NCBI GenBank assembly: GCA_026390575.1
Contig: JAPLFR010000001.1
Coordinates: 310,001 to 374,000, forward strand
DNA from: Ignavibacteriales bacterium
GTDB lineage: Bacteria; Bacteroidota; Ignavibacteria; UBA10030
Direction of reading: 5' to 3'
DNA length: 64,000 bases
Made by a program: the position numbers and the translations under genes. This document shows, piece by piece, positions 53,830 to 63,775 of the stretch. The notes under the pieces were generated by a model. The model had not been told where the DNA came from. It saw only the letters and a program-made list of their open reading frames with translations, and searched no databases. The stretch's first letter is position 1, and every line of letters starts with the position of its first letter.

Positions 53830-55083
53830 TTAATCCGTGATCTTCAAAATCTTTCGCCGTACCAATTCCAGAGCCGCTTGAGCCGCCCGTTCTTTGATAA
53901 TTCTTCGTCCGCCGCCAAAATTGAATTGCAGCGCAAATGTTTTGTCTTTATCGGAATATCCAATCCAGACAAGTCCAACGGGTTTTTCCGTTGAACCTCC
54001 TGTCGGGCCAGCTATACCGGTAGTCGAGATACCGATATCAGTATTGGATCTGGTACGAATACCAAGCGCCATTGCTTCAGCTACTTCCCGGCTCACTGCG
54101 CCATGCTGGCTGATAAGTTCTGATGGCACATCAAGTTCATCCGTTTTTGATTTATTGCTGTACGTGATAATGCCGCGCTCGAAATAATTCGAAGATCCCG
54201 ATACATTCGTCATTCGATCTGCGATCAATCCGCCGGTGCAGGACTCGGCAATAGCAATTGTCAACTTGCGTTCGCTGAGTAATTTGCCGATGGTATCTTC
54301 TAATTCCACATCACCGGCCGCGTAAATAAATTTATCAATTGTACCACGGAGCGCTGTTTCAACACCGCGAATTTTATTTTCAGCTTCCTCTACAGAATTC
54401 GCTTTGGCTGTAATACGTAATCGCACACCAAGCGAACTTGGGAGAAATGCCAGGGTGATGCCGGAGTCCGGAGAAAATATTTTATGCACGTCGCCAATTT
54501 GTTCGGCGAGAAATGATTCAGCGATGCCTGTTGTCTTTAAAGTTCTATGGCGAATGATCAATCCGGTTTTGTGTTTTTCGAAGAAGGGAAGGACGAAGTC
54601 ATCCATCATTGCCTTCATTTCGTAAGGTACGCCGGGCATGACGATGAAATACTTTCCATCCCGCTCGAAGAAATATCCCGGTGCAGTGCCGAGCCGATTC
54701 TGAATGACAATGCATCCGCGCGGCACAAGAGCCTGGTCTTCGTTGATTTTACGAGGAGCTGATTTTCGCTGCGCAAAAATTCGTTTCACATTCTCAAGAG
54801 CTTCGTCGTTTATAATGGAATCCGTCTGAAAGAACCTGCAAACGACGCTGCGTGTAATATCGTCATGGGTTGGTCCCAATCCGCCGGTGACGGTGATGAC
54901 ATCATGAGTCGCGTATGCCTCTTGGAACGCCGAAAGAATTTCCTGCTCATCGTCGCCAACCGTTGTCATCTTGTCGCCAAAGATGCCAACGGAGTTGAGT
55001 TTTTCCGCAATGTATGCCTGATTGGAATTAATAACTTGACCAATGAGCAATTCATCGCCGATCGATATGATCTCTGCCTTCAT
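53830..55083 (-). CDS. cinA: CinA: NMN deamidase / competence-damage family protein
   Basis: A 417-aa two-domain protein. The N-terminal MoCF-type domain (about 1-170; IISIGDELLIGQVINSNQAY, TVTGGLGPTHDDITR) is an ADP-ribose pyrophosphatase-like fold. The C-terminal CinA domain (about 255-415; AIAESCTGGLIADRMTNVSG, GISTTGIAGPTGG) is the nicotinamide-mononucleotide deamidase of the pyridine-nucleotide salvage cycle. Length is normal. It is 5 bp from pgpA and overlaps operon logic with recA. Confidence 0.93.
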   Translation of the reverse strand: MKAEIISIGDELLIGQVINSNQAYIAEKLNSVGIFGDKMTTVGDDEQEILSAFQEAYATHDVITVTGGLGPTHDDITRSVVCRFFQTDSIINDEALENVKRIFAQRKSAPRKINEDQALVPRGCIVIQNRLGTAPGYFFERDGKYFIVMPGVPYEMKAMMDDFVLPFFEKHKTGLIIRHRTLKTTGIAESFLAEQIGDVHKIFSPDSGITLAFLPSSLGVRLRITAKANSVEEAENKIRGVETALRGTIDKFIYAAGDVELEDTIGKLLSERKLTIAIAESCTGGLIADRMTNVSGSSNYFERGIITYSNKSKTDELDVPSELISQHGAVSREVAEAMALGIRTRSNTDIGISTTGIAGPTGGSTEKPVGLVWIGYSDKDKTFALQFNFGGGRRIIKERAAQAALELVRRKILKITD

Positions 55084-55088
55084 TGTCT

Positions 55089-55619
55089 TTATCTCAGCAA
55101 TAATCCTTTGATCACTGGAATCATCAATGCAAGCTCGAGGATGACGTTTGCATAAACACCGGCAATGACATCATCCATCATAATGCCTATGCCGCCGTGC
55201 ATGGAATCGAACCGCCGTGACACGGGCGGCTTGATGATATCAAGAAGCCGGAAGAGTACGAATGCCGCCAGCGCCACATATATTTTTTTTGGAAGAAGAA
55301 AGAGCGAAATCCACATTCCGACAACTTCATCAATGGTCACTTCGGCTGGATCATGACCGTACCATTTTTCCATAGCCTCCGCTGCTGGAATACCGAGAAT
55401 GCATACAACGAGTGTTGTTATGCCGATGATCAGAGGTGATTCAAATCCGGGGATACAATAAATTGCAAGTGCTACAGCGCTGCCGACTGTGCCGGATGCG
55501 AAGGGTGAATATCCGGAGAAGAGAGCAGATGCAAATACCTTTGTGGCAAGTGACGGTTCAACTGCCGTCACATTTTTATTCGGGTTCAGAAAATTTGTTT
55601 GAGGACTCGTAGAGTTCAC
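55089..55619 (-). CDS. pgpA: phosphatidylglycerophosphatase A
   Basis: A 176-aa inner-membrane enzyme that removes the phosphate from phosphatidylglycerol-phosphate, the step right after PgsA. The family pattern is visible: FASGTVGSAVALAIY (about 41-55), the acidic EVTIDEVVGMWISLF (about 92-106), RLLDIIKPPVSRRFD, and GIGIMMDDVIAGVYAN (about 148-163). Its first 44 bp overlap the end of pgsA, so translation is coupled. The first ~20 residues are non-conserved. Confidence 0.92.
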   Translation of the reverse strand: MNSTSPQTNFLNPNKNVTAVEPSLATKVFASALFSGYSPFASGTVGSAVALAIYCIPGFESPLIIGITTLVVCILGIPAAEAMEKWYGHDPAEVTIDEVVGMWISLFLLPKKIYVALAAFVLFRLLDIIKPPVSRRFDSMHGGIGIMMDDVIAGVYANVILELALMIPVIKGLLLR

Positions 55620-56199
55620 GGATGGTTTTCCAATTGTCGATTATATAAACGATACCGGTCCACAAAGTAATGCCGGTGATCATCAGCATTGCAGAATTAA
55701 TGAAAGAATAATTGAGGAGCGTTTTAATAAGTCCGCTAAATTGTTCTTCAATCGATGGAGTATTTTGCGCGACATATAAAAACAAGAGATAATAGATGAG
55801 AACATATTGTGCGAAAGTTTTTGTCTTCGCCAGCTTGGATGTATCGACCGGCTTGCCTTTGTACTCTGCATACGAGCGAAGTACGGTGATGACGACATCC
55901 CGGATGACAATGATCCATACCATCCAACTTGATACTAATCCGAGATACGCGTACGCTATCAGTGCAGCTGATGTAAGGACTTTGTCAGCTAACGGATCGA
56001 GAAATGCTCCCCATTGAGTAACATACCCCCAGCGCCGCGCAAGCCATCCATCATACCAGTCGGTAATGGCGGCGAAAATGAAAACTGCAAGCGACCACTG
56101 ACGTAAAATGGAATTGGAAGATAACAAGAAGACAAGAAACACCGGAGTGAGTAAAATTCTCAGAAAGGTCAATTGATTTGGTGGTGAAAAGAATTTCAT
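55576..56199 (-). CDS. pgsA: CDP-diacylglycerol-glycerol-3-phosphate 3-phosphatidyltransferase
   Basis: A 207-aa membrane enzyme making phosphatidylglycerol-phosphate from CDP-diacylglycerol. The CDP-alcohol phosphotransferase motif D-G-x2-A-R-x8-G-x3-D-x3-D is present as DGWLARRWGYVTQWGAFLDP and LADK (about 49-73). Four to six hydrophobic segments. First gene of the run leading to recA. Confidence 0.93.
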   Translation of the reverse strand: MKFFSPPNQLTFLRILLTPVFLVFLLSSNSILRQWSLAVFIFAAITDWYDGWLARRWGYVTQWGAFLDPLADKVLTSAALIAYAYLGLVSSWMVWIIVIRDVVITVLRSYAEYKGKPVDTSKLAKTKTFAQYVLIYYLLFLYVAQNTPSIEEQFSGLIKTLLNYSFINSAMLMITGITLWTGIVYIIDNWKTIRELYESSNKFSEPE

Positions 56200-56275
56200 C
56201 GCTCGAAGACAATATTCCTGACGAATTTACCGATAGATAAACGCTCGCCGTCATGGTTGCCTCTCATAGGCGGCT

Positions 56276-56306
56276 GACAAAAAATCCCGCTGAGGGGGCG
56301 GGATTT
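56276..56306 (-). terminator. rho-independent terminator after rpmB
   Basis: A 9-bp stem (AAATCCCGC, 56282-56290, with GCGGGATTT, 56298-56306). On the minus strand it is followed by six T. It lies 26 bp after the rpmB stop. Confidence 0.88.
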
Positions 56307-56331
56307 CAAAAATTTACAATGCCCTAAAGAC

Positions 56332-56526
56332 TTATGCTGCTTTTTGAATCTTCCCGGATTTAATGCAGTTTGTGCAGACCTGAATGCTTTTGACAGCGCC
56401 AGATGCCAGCTTTACTCGTGCATTCTGAAGATTGGGGAGAAAACGTCTTGGAACACGATTATGTGCGTGGCTGACGTGATTGCCTGCCATCGGTTTCTTG
56501 CCACACACTTCACAAATTCTTGCCAT
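56332..56526 (-). CDS. rpmB: 50S ribosomal protein L28
   Basis: A 64-aa ribosomal protein: [20 protein letters not shown] at the N-terminus, [12 protein letters not shown] in the core, and [11 protein letters not shown] near the end. CxxC pairs (about 5-8 and 54-57) mark the zinc-binding form. Monocistronic, with its own terminator. Confidence 0.95.
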   Translation of the reverse strand: MARICEVCGKKPMAGNHVSHAHNRVPRRFLPNLQNARVKLASGAVKSIQVCTNCIKSGKIQKAA

Positions 56527-56757
56527 GTGCTACTCCACTCATTTCAATGTTTTTCAATTACCAAACAATATAATGAGAAAACCCACGAGAGGCAAGGAGA
56601 AATTCCGCAATGAACAATGATGCATCAAGAAGAATACATTCATAAAAAAGCTGTTCTCAAGCTCAAATTTCTGTATGAGCCATGGTTCATGCTCGAGCAG
56701 ACAATTTCAGTTGTTCCGTTGCACAAAGAATCAAATTTGGTTATCATTACAATTAGT

Positions 56758-57768
56758 ATGATCATTTTAGGAATCGAAACATCGTGTGACGAAACTTCTG
56801 CTGCGCTCGTGCAGGATGGAGAGCTCCGCTCAAATGTTACGGCAGTGCAGCTCTTTCATTCAGAACATGGGGGAGTAGTGCCGGAACTTGCATCGCGAGC
56901 GCACCAACGGATCATTGTCCCGATTGTTGAAGAAGCGCTTCGAAAAGCCTCGGTTGAAAAAAAAGAGTTAGATGCAGTTGCCGCAGTCTATGGTCCAGGA
57001 CTTATCGGATCAATTTTGATTGGTTTAAGTTTCGGGAAGGCAATGGCGATGGGGCTTGGCATTCCATTCATCGGTGTCAATCATATGGAAGCACACATAT
57101 TTTCAAATATGATTGAAGAACCAAAACCGTCATTTCCTTTCATCAACCTCACCGTGTCCGGCGGGCACACGCAGCTTGTATTGGTAAAGGATTATTTTGA
57201 ATGTGAATTGCTGGGTGAGACAATGGATGATGCGGCAGGTGAAGCCTTTGATAAGGTAGCAAAAATGCTCGGTGTCGGTTATCCAGGCGGGCCGCTTGTT
57301 GACAAGCTTGCTGCAAAAGGAAATGCGAACGCCGTCAAGTTTCCGCGTCCCTATCTTGAAGAAGGATCGCATCAATTCAGCTTCAGTGGCTTGAAAACCT
57401 CTGTGCTGTACTATTTGCGTAAAGTTGGATTTGATAAAACTGCACAAGGGAACGAACAATTTGTTGCCGATGTATGCGCAAGTTTTCAAACGGCAGTTGT
57501 CGATGTACTGATTGATAAGTTGATCGCTGCTGCAATAAAATACAGGGTGAACGATATTGCAGTATGCGGCGGAGTATCGGCAAACTCTGAACTACGCCGT
57601 CGTCTCGAAGGAGAAGCAAAAATCAATCATCTGCATCTCTTTATTCCCAGATTAGATTTCTGTACGGATAATGGCGCGATGGTGGCACAAGCTGGATATG
57701 AACGCATGCGCAAAGGATTCATTTCAAATCTTGAACTCACAGCTGAACCGAACCTCCAATTGAATTAA
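56758..57768 (+). CDS. tsaD: tRNA threonylcarbamoyladenosine synthase catalytic subunit TsaD
   Basis: A 336-aa ASKHA-fold protein that transfers the threonylcarbamoyl group to A37 of ANN-decoding tRNAs, with TsaB and TsaE. It has the family start IILGIETSCDETSAAL, the metal-binding NHMEAHIF, SGGHTQLVLVKD, and GEAFDKVAKMLG with GYPGGPLVDKLA. The frame is open back to 56617 but the upstream part is non-conserved, so the ATG at 56758 is used. It is followed 2 bp later by chorismate mutase. Confidence 0.95.
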   Translation: MIILGIETSCDETSAALVQDGELRSNVTAVQLFHSEHGGVVPELASRAHQRIIVPIVEEALRKASVEKKELDAVAAVYGPGLIGSILIGLSFGKAMAMGLGIPFIGVNHMEAHIFSNMIEEPKPSFPFINLTVSGGHTQLVLVKDYFECELLGETMDDAAGEAFDKVAKMLGVGYPGGPLVDKLAAKGNANAVKFPRPYLEEGSHQFSFSGLKTSVLYYLRKVGFDKTAQGNEQFVADVCASFQTAVVDVLIDKLIAAAIKYRVNDIAVCGGVSANSELRRRLEGEAKINHLHLFIPRLDFCTDNGAMVAQAGYERMRKGFISNLELTAEPNLQLN

Positions 57769-57770
57769 TT

Positions 57771-58082
57771 ATGGCTGATCCTAAGAAAGAAATGTGCCGC
57801 TGGCGTGATCGCATAGATGCAATTGACCTCGAGTTGGTGAAATTGTTGAATGAGCGGACGACATGCGCTGAAGAAATTGGCAATATCAAACTTCTTCTTG
57901 GGATGGATGCATATTCACCTGAACGGGAAGAAGAAGTGAAACGAAATGTCTCTGCGGCGAACTGCGGCCCCCTGTCTACAAAAGCCATCCAGCGGCTCTT
58001 CGAACGCATTATCGATGAATCACGTAGTGCTGAGCGTATTACGATGGACGAAAAAAAGAAACGTTTGAAAAAAAACGCATGA
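57771..58082 (+). CDS. chorismate mutase (AroQ class)
   Basis: A 103-aa all-helical enzyme converting chorismate to prephenate for phenylalanine and tyrosine synthesis. The pattern RDRIDAIDLELVKLLNERTTCAEEIGNIK (shown in part as RIDAIDLELVKLLNERT) with Arg at about 12-14 and the later YSPEREEEV and LFERIIDESRSAE is typical of AroQ. It overlaps the next gene by 4 bp. Stand-alone form, not fused to prephenate dehydratase. Confidence 0.88.
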   Translation: MADPKKEMCRWRDRIDAIDLELVKLLNERTTCAEEIGNIKLLLGMDAYSPEREEEVKRNVSAANCGPLSTKAIQRLFERIIDESRSAERITMDEKKKRLKKNA

Positions 58083-59107
58083 CAAACCGGATGTTCCATC
58101 GATTCGTTATTATCGCAGTTGTCGTGAGTGTGCTTGTGTTAGCGTTTGCATATTATATCTTCCTGTTGCCGTTTTATTATCATGATCCGAAAGGAAAAGT
58201 AGTGACAATCCCGCGTGGTGCATCGTTTCACTCAGCGGTTGATTCCTTAGGTAGCTCACAAGCCATTCGGAACCGATGGTCGTTTCAAATTGCCGGCCGA
58301 TTGCTGGGGTATACGAAAACAATAAAAACAGGAAAATATCTTTTTGTTTCCGGTCAGTCCAATTTCGACATCCTGAAAGATATTCGTATTGGAAAATCAC
58401 GCCTGATTATTCCGGTCACCATTCCAGAAGGATGGCGGATGGAACAGATGGCGCGCCGGTACAAACATGAACTTGGCATTGATGCAGAAAAGTTTCTTGC
58501 ACTGTGCACTGATAGTGTGTTCCTTCATGAACAGGGCATTGAAGCGAAGTCGCTGGAAGGATATCTCATGCCGGAGACGTACGCATTTTACTGGCAGACG
58601 GATGAGCGCGATATTTTAGAGCGAATGCTGGAGGGATTCAAACATTTCTATAATGATACGCTTCTTGAACGACAGCGCGAAATGAAAGCATCGCAGCAAG
58701 AAATTATCACGCTTGCTTCGATTGTAGAAGCGGAATCGAGCATTGGTGATGAACGGCCGGTCATTGCCGGTGTGTACTGGAATCGATTAAAAAAGAGAAT
58801 GCGGCTTGAAGCTGATCCGACGGTGCAATACGCACTTGGCGATGGGAAAAAATTGAACCATCGGGATTTAGAATTTAATTCGTCATACAATACATATCGG
58901 CATTATGGATTGCCGCCCGGCCCAATTAACAATCCGGGAAAATCTTCCATTCGTGCTGTGTTATTTCCTCAGCAGCATGAGTATTTATATTTTGTCGCCA
59001 CAGGTGTGGGCGGCCATCATTTCGCCAGGAGCTTTAATGATCACCAAAAAAACATAATAAAGTATCATCGCACGCGGCGTGAGTTACAGCGAGCTTCCCA
59101 GAAATGA
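58079..59107 (+). CDS. mltG: endolytic murein transglycosylase
   Basis: A 342-aa protein with one N-terminal membrane helix (about 8-29) and a periplasmic YceG/MltG domain that cuts nascent glycan strands near their membrane-attached end. Conserved: IPEGWRMEQMARR, SLEGYLMPETYAFYW, the catalytic Glu in ASIVEAESS, LEADPTVQYAL and YNTYRHYGLPPGPINNPG. It overlaps chorismate mutase and the next gene by 4 bp each. Confidence 0.95.
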   Translation: MTNRMFHRFVIIAVVVSVLVLAFAYYIFLLPFYYHDPKGKVVTIPRGASFHSAVDSLGSSQAIRNRWSFQIAGRLLGYTKTIKTGKYLFVSGQSNFDILKDIRIGKSRLIIPVTIPEGWRMEQMARRYKHELGIDAEKFLALCTDSVFLHEQGIEAKSLEGYLMPETYAFYWQTDERDILERMLEGFKHFYNDTLLERQREMKASQQEIITLASIVEAESSIGDERPVIAGVYWNRLKKRMRLEADPTVQYALGDGKKLNHRDLEFNSSYNTYRHYGLPPGPINNPGKSSIRAVLFPQQHEYLYFVATGVGGHHFARSFNDHQKNIIKYHRTRRELQRASQK

Positions 59108-60819
59108 AACAGGGCTTCATGTATTATATAATGATGTTGTATGGTGCTGCACTCTTTCTTGCGGGCTGTGCTAATCAACAGCCACCGGAAGGAGGACCAA
59201 TTGATAGAACGATGCCGGAAATTGTTTCAACATATCCAGATAGCAGCAGTATGCGAAATTTTAACGATACGAAGATCCGATTAAAATTTGATCGCTACGT
59301 GAATGAACGAAGTGTTGAAGAAGCAATCTTTATTTCGCCGTATATCGGAACGCTGGAGTTTAACTGGAGCGGGAAAGAATTAGAAATACTGTTTTCTGAA
59401 AAACTTCGATCGAACACCACGTACGTTATGAACGTCGGAACGGATGTCGTTGACCTTAATAACAACAGAATGGCGCAGGCATTTACGCTTGCATTTTCAA
59501 CTGGAAGAGAATTAGATCGCGGTGTCATCGAAGGGCGCGTATATCCCAGAAATAATGGTGATGCAGTTTCCGGTATTATGATCTTTGCATATCGATTGAA
59601 CGGATTGAATCCCGATACGCTGAATCCCATCATAGAAAAACCGGATTTTATTACGCAAGCCGGGAAAAACGGAGATTTCTTTCTTCGTCACATCCCCTTT
59701 GGGAGTTACCGCGTGTTTGCGATACGGGATGAGTATCGGAATCTTATATACGATCGTGAAGTTGATGAATATGGCGTACCGTCTGGCATCATCAATATTT
59801 CCGCTTCGGATTCGTTGACAAAAGATATATTGATGAAACTTGCGAAAGAAGATACAACCGGTCCGCGGCTTGTTAAAGTTACGGCACCGGATCGGAATCA
59901 TATTCTTGCAGAATTTTCGGAATCAATAAATCCAGCCTCCGTGAGTCTTTCATCGTTTTCTGTTACCGATACTTTAGACCGCAAGCCGCTTAATCTTTTC
60001 GCTGTGTATCCATCTCCTGCAGCGTCGAATTCACTTTTTGCGGTCACACAGAAACAAGATTCAGGCAGAGTATTCTGTCTGACCGTGCAGGGCGTAACAG
60101 ATTCTGCAAAAAATAAAATCAATCAGCTTGCGAATACACTCCTTTTTGGAAGTTCACTGAAAGCAGACTCGCTCGGCCCGCAAGTAACTACTGTGTCGGT
60201 GAAAGACAGTGCACTCGCTGTCGAGCTTCAACCGGTTTTGACGATGATATTTTCTGATGCATGTGCACAATCAACTTCACTTGATTTTGTAAATCTTTTC
60301 GACAACAATAAACAATACGTGCCTGTTGAAAAGAAATGGATCAGTGATGCAGTGGTTTCGATTCGACCAGAAAATGAATTATCGAACCGGACATGGTACA
60401 CGCTTCGTGCAGAGTTAAAACGTGTCCATAATTGGGCCGGACGTGCGTGCCGTGATTCCACAAAGTCGTGGCACTTTGAGACACTGGATATCGAAGATTT
60501 AAGCAGTGTTGAAGGAATTGTTCTCGATGAAAATAAAATAGATACCGCTGGGCATATATATATTACAGCTGTTCAAATTGGAGAGAATACTCCAAAACAT
60601 TATATTGCCGCAGCGGATGCGACAGGAAAATTTTTCTTTCCGCAAATTGCCGAAGGACGTTACGTTTTTCAATCGTTCAGAGATCGAAACAACAACGGCA
60701 CATATGATTCAGGAAAGCCGTTTCCTTTCATCTATTCGGAACGTTTCAGTTCGTTCTCCGACACGCTCAAAATTCGTTCTCGCTGGCCATTGGAAGGCTT
60801 GAAGATTGAGATGAAGTAA
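59104..60819 (+). CDS. Ig-like (Big_5) domain lipoprotein
   Basis: A 571-aa lipoprotein; the signal ends in a lipobox LAGC (Cys about residue 22), then a linker NQQPPEGGPIDRTMPEIVSTYP. A Big_5/SbsA-type Ig domain covers about 40-140 (KIRLKFDRYVNERSVEEAI; NTTYVMNVGTDVVDLNNNRM). A carnitine/CarboxypepD-like stretch follows at about 145-240, with further Ig-like domains to about 455 and a C-terminal beta domain (YVFQSFRDRNNNGTYDSGKP). Proteins like this are common in Bacteroidota next to cell-wall genes; the role is unknown. It starts by overlapping the end of mltG. Confidence 0.78.
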   Translation: MKQGFMYYIMMLYGAALFLAGCANQQPPEGGPIDRTMPEIVSTYPDSSSMRNFNDTKIRLKFDRYVNERSVEEAIFISPYIGTLEFNWSGKELEILFSEKLRSNTTYVMNVGTDVVDLNNNRMAQAFTLAFSTGRELDRGVIEGRVYPRNNGDAVSGIMIFAYRLNGLNPDTLNPIIEKPDFITQAGKNGDFFLRHIPFGSYRVFAIRDEYRNLIYDREVDEYGVPSGIINISASDSLTKDILMKLAKEDTTGPRLVKVTAPDRNHILAEFSESINPASVSLSSFSVTDTLDRKPLNLFAVYPSPAASNSLFAVTQKQDSGRVFCLTVQGVTDSAKNKINQLANTLLFGSSLKADSLGPQVTTVSVKDSALAVELQPVLTMIFSDACAQSTSLDFVNLFDNNKQYVPVEKKWISDAVVSIRPENELSNRTWYTLRAELKRVHNWAGRACRDSTKSWHFETLDIEDLSSVEGIVLDENKIDTAGHIYITAVQIGENTPKHYIAAADATGKFFFPQIAEGRYVFQSFRDRNNNGTYDSGKPFPFIYSERFSSFSDTLKIRSRWPLEGLKIEMK

Positions 60820-60823
60820 CCTA

Positions 60824-60871
60824 AACCTTGTCAAAGTTGCCGTGCGTAACTAAGTGAACTTTGACAAGGTT
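60824..60871. repeat. perfect 15-bp inverted repeat
   Basis: AACCTTGTCAAAGTT (60824-60838) and AACTTTGACAAGGTT (60857-60871) with an 18-base loop. No T-run follows on either strand, so it is not a standard terminator; it may be a processing hairpin or a short palindromic repeat. Confidence 0.7.
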
Positions 60872-61025
60872 GCCTCAGCGTGCAGCTTTTCCATTTCTTT
60901 CGAAAGGCTGCGTATGGGAATTTTAAGTACTCGTTTCTTGTTTGAGAAGATAAGGTTGAAGATGAGCGTGATTTGTTTCTCAAGCAATTATTTTTAAAAT
61001 TTTAACGGATAAATTATTCTACGCC

Positions 61026-61382
61026 ATGATTGAAACGTATATTCCAATATTTCTGATGATCGGATGTGCCATTGCATTTGGCGTCTTCATGGGTAAAGCG
61101 AACGAGTTATTTGGACCCAGACGCCCAAGCGATGAAAAACAATCTACCTACGAAAGCGGTATGGAGCCGGTGCGGACAGCACGCGAGCGGTTTTCGGTAA
61201 AGTATTATTTAGTCGCTATGCTTTTCATCGTCTTCGACATCGAAATTGTATTTATGTATCCCTGGGCAGTGACCTATAAACAACTCGGTGTGCAGGGGTT
61301 TGTGGTCATGTTTGTCTTTATCTTCATCCTGCTTATTGGTTTCTATTACGTTTGGAGAAAAGGAGCATTGGAATGGGATTAG
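61026..61382 (+). CDS. nuoA: NADH-quinone oxidoreductase subunit A
   Basis: A 118-aa membrane subunit with three hydrophobic segments, at the junction of the proton-pumping arm of respiratory complex I. Conserved: [17 protein letters not shown], with the acidic YESG, and [20 protein letters not shown]. First gene of the visible nuo operon; its stop overlaps the nuoB start by 10 bp. Confidence 0.95.
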   Translation: MIETYIPIFLMIGCAIAFGVFMGKANELFGPRRPSDEKQSTYESGMEPVRTARERFSVKYYLVAMLFIVFDIEIVFMYPWAVTYKQLGVQGFVVMFVFIFILLIGFYYVWRKGALEWD

Positions 61383-61906
61383 AGAGTTGGATGGGTGACG
61401 GATATATCGCGACGAAGCTTGAAGATGTCATAAATTGGTGCCGTAAGAATTCTCTCTACCCGATGCCGATGGGAATATCATGTTGTGCAATCGAGATGAT
61501 GGCTGCGGCAGGGCCGAGATTCGATATTGCGCGGTTTGGCTCGGAGGTAATGCGTTTTACTCCGCGTCAATGTGATGTGATGATTGTAGCAGGAACAACA
61601 ACGTACAAGATGGCAAAAGTGGTGCGTAAGATTTATGATCAGATGCCTGAACCGAAATGGGTTATTGCAATGGGCGCGTGCACTTCCTCTGGAGGAATGT
61701 ACAGGACCTATTCTGTGGTTCAGGGGATTGACCAATTTCTGCCGGTGGATGTTTATGTTGCCGGCTGCCCGCCGCGCCCCGATAATCTTTTAAATGCGCT
61801 TATGCTTCTCCAGCAAAAAGTACAGCGGGGAGAAAGTAAGGGAACGGCTCCCGCATTCATCGGTGATTTTCACGGCCGCATCGGGTCAAGCTCAGTTTCA
61901 AAATAA
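61373..61906 (+). CDS. nuoB: NADH-quinone oxidoreductase subunit B
   Basis: A 177-aa subunit carrying iron-sulfur cluster N2, the last electron carrier before quinone. Ligands in [12 protein letters not shown] (double Cys), [10 protein letters not shown] and [10 protein letters not shown]. The start is the ATG at 61373, with AAAGGAG 7 bp upstream and the conserved [19 protein letters not shown]; the frame is open back to 61352. Confidence 0.96.
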   Translation: MGLESWMGDGYIATKLEDVINWCRKNSLYPMPMGISCCAIEMMAAAGPRFDIARFGSEVMRFTPRQCDVMIVAGTTTYKMAKVVRKIYDQMPEPKWVIAMGACTSSGGMYRTYSVVQGIDQFLPVDVYVAGCPPRPDNLLNALMLLQQKVQRGESKGTAPAFIGDFHGRIGSSSVSK

Positions 61907-61939
61907 TCTCCAAAAAGAAATTCGGAAGAGTACGTATTG

Positions 61940-62431
61940 ATGGAAATAATCAACGAAAAAGTTCTCAAGCAGCTCAAAACGAAGTTTGCGGATTCAATAG
62001 GAGAAGCAAACGAATTTCGCGGCGAGTTAACTCTTGTCATCCCAAAAGAGCGAATCGTTGAAGTCTGTAAATTTTTAAAGGAAGATCAGGAACTACGCTT
62101 TGAGCTCCTTGCCGATTTGTGCGGCATTGATATGAACACACCAACGAAACGGTTTGGCGTCATCTACAACTTGTTTTCGTACACGAATAAATACCGTATG
62201 AGATTAAAGACATTTACGGATGAGGAACATCCGACAGTACCGACCGTCACTGGTGTATGGGGAACCGCAAATTGGCACGAGCGTGAGACCTTCGATATGT
62301 ACGGCATTATCTTCGAAGGGCATCCTGACCTGCGTAGAATGTACATGCCGGATGAATTCGAATATCATCCGCTTCGCAAAGATTTTCCGCTGATGGGTAT
62401 TCGTGGATCGTTAGACTTGCCGAAAAAATGA
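61940..62431 (+). CDS. nuoC: NADH-quinone oxidoreductase subunit C
   Basis: A 163-aa hydrophilic subunit of the peripheral arm. It contains LRFELLADLCGIDM, FGVIYNLFSYTNKYRMRLK and the signature ETFDMYGIIFEGHPDLRRMYMPD, then HPLRKDFPL. The start is the ATG at 61940; a TTG at 61937 is the alternative. The stop overlaps the nuoD start by 4 bp. It is not fused to nuoD. Confidence 0.95.
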   Translation: MEIINEKVLKQLKTKFADSIGEANEFRGELTLVIPKERIVEVCKFLKEDQELRFELLADLCGIDMNTPTKRFGVIYNLFSYTNKYRMRLKTFTDEEHPTVPTVTGVWGTANWHERETFDMYGIIFEGHPDLRRMYMPDEFEYHPLRKDFPLMGIRGSLDLPKK

Positions 62432-63687
62432 TGGAAATAAAATCAGAACAGAGCAGCCGAAAGTCAAGAATTCTCGAAGCATTAGAGAACGAACATGTCT
62501 CTATTACGTTCGATGACCCGCTTGAGAATGAGATGGTGCTAAATATGGGACCTCAGCACCCTGCGACGCATGGTGTCTTGAGGCTGCTCATCAAGCTGGA
62601 TGGCGAGACAGTGCTGGCATCAGTTCCGGAACTTGGATATTTGCATCGCGGGTACGAAAAATTAGCGGAGAATTGCAGCTTCCATGAATTTATTCCGCAC
62701 ACAGACCGTCTGGATTATCTCTCGCCGCTTTCTAACAATGTAGCATATGTCCTTGCTGTTGAAAAATTGCTCGGCATCGAAGCTCCGCCGCGAGCGCAAT
62801 ATATTCGCACGCTTATTGCAGAACTTGCCCGTATTTCTTCCCACCTCATGTTTCTCGGTTCGCTGGCAATGGATGTCGGCGCATTGACGGTGTGGATGTG
62901 GTCATTCCGTGAACGAGAAAAGATGTACGACATTTTCGAAATAATTGCAGGCGCTCGCTTCACTACAAGTTACACCCGCATTGGCGGTTTGGCGCAAGAT
63001 ATTACAGGAGAAACACTTTCGATTATCCGCGGTTTTATCGATGATCTTCCCCAAAAAGTACTTGAGTGCGAAAAGCTGCTCAACACCAACCGGATTTTTC
63101 TTGGGCGCGTTGATGGCGTCGGTATCATCACGAAGGAACGTGCAATGGATCTTGGTCTCACCGGTCCATGTCTTCGTGCATGCGGAGTAGAACATGATTT
63201 ACGGCACGCAAATCCCTACCTTGTCTATAATGATCTTGATTTTACTGTACCGATTTACGAAGGCGGCGATTGTCTTGCGCGCTATTACGTGCGTATGGCA
63301 GAGATAAAAGAAAGTATTAAAATTGTTCGGCAAATATTGGATAAAATACCAGCCGGAGAAGTGAAAGCAGGCCAGCCGAAACAGGTGCTTCCGAATAAAG
63401 AGCGTGTCTATAAGAAAATGGAAGAACTTATACACGATTTTATGCTTATTAATTTTGGAGTGAATCCGCCTGTTGGTGAAATTTATCACGCAGTCGAATC
63501 GCCGAAGGGTGAATTGGGCTTTTACATTTACAGCAACGGCGAAGGACAGCCATGGCGGATGAAGATTCGATCGCCGTCATTTGTCAACCTTCAATCAATT
63601 TCTACAATGATGAAAGGGGCAATGATTTCCGATGTTGTGGCAATTGTCGGCAGTCTGGATCCGATCATGGGAGAAGCGGATAAGTAG
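62428..63687 (+). CDS. nuoD: NADH-quinone oxidoreductase subunit D
   Basis: A 419-aa 49-kDa-type subunit forming the quinone-binding site with NuoB. Conserved: NMGPQHPATHGVLRLL, ELGYLHRGYEKLAEN, HTDRLDYLSPLSNN, FLGRVDGVGIITKERA and GLTGPCLRACGV, plus the C-terminal DPIMGEADK. An ATGATG start allows 62428 or 62431. Length is standard. Confidence 0.97.
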   Translation: MMEIKSEQSSRKSRILEALENEHVSITFDDPLENEMVLNMGPQHPATHGVLRLLIKLDGETVLASVPELGYLHRGYEKLAENCSFHEFIPHTDRLDYLSPLSNNVAYVLAVEKLLGIEAPPRAQYIRTLIAELARISSHLMFLGSLAMDVGALTVWMWSFREREKMYDIFEIIAGARFTTSYTRIGGLAQDITGETLSIIRGFIDDLPQKVLECEKLLNTNRIFLGRVDGVGIITKERAMDLGLTGPCLRACGVEHDLRHANPYLVYNDLDFTVPIYEGGDCLARYYVRMAEIKESIKIVRQILDKIPAGEVKAGQPKQVLPNKERVYKKMEELIHDFMLINFGVNPPVGEIYHAVESPKGELGFYIYSNGEGQPWRMKIRSPSFVNLQSISTMMKGAMISDVVAIVGSLDPIMGEADK

Positions 63688-63775
63688 AACGTACGATTTA
63701 CAATTTTCGACTGACGATTGAAAAGATGTTAATACACAATCTTGTAATTTATTTTCAAGCATAATCTCATTGAAT

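Noticed and set aside
56617-56757. N-terminal extension of TsaD
   Set aside because: The 47 extra residues do not match the family, and the conserved start IILGIETSCDETS begins right after the Met at 56758.
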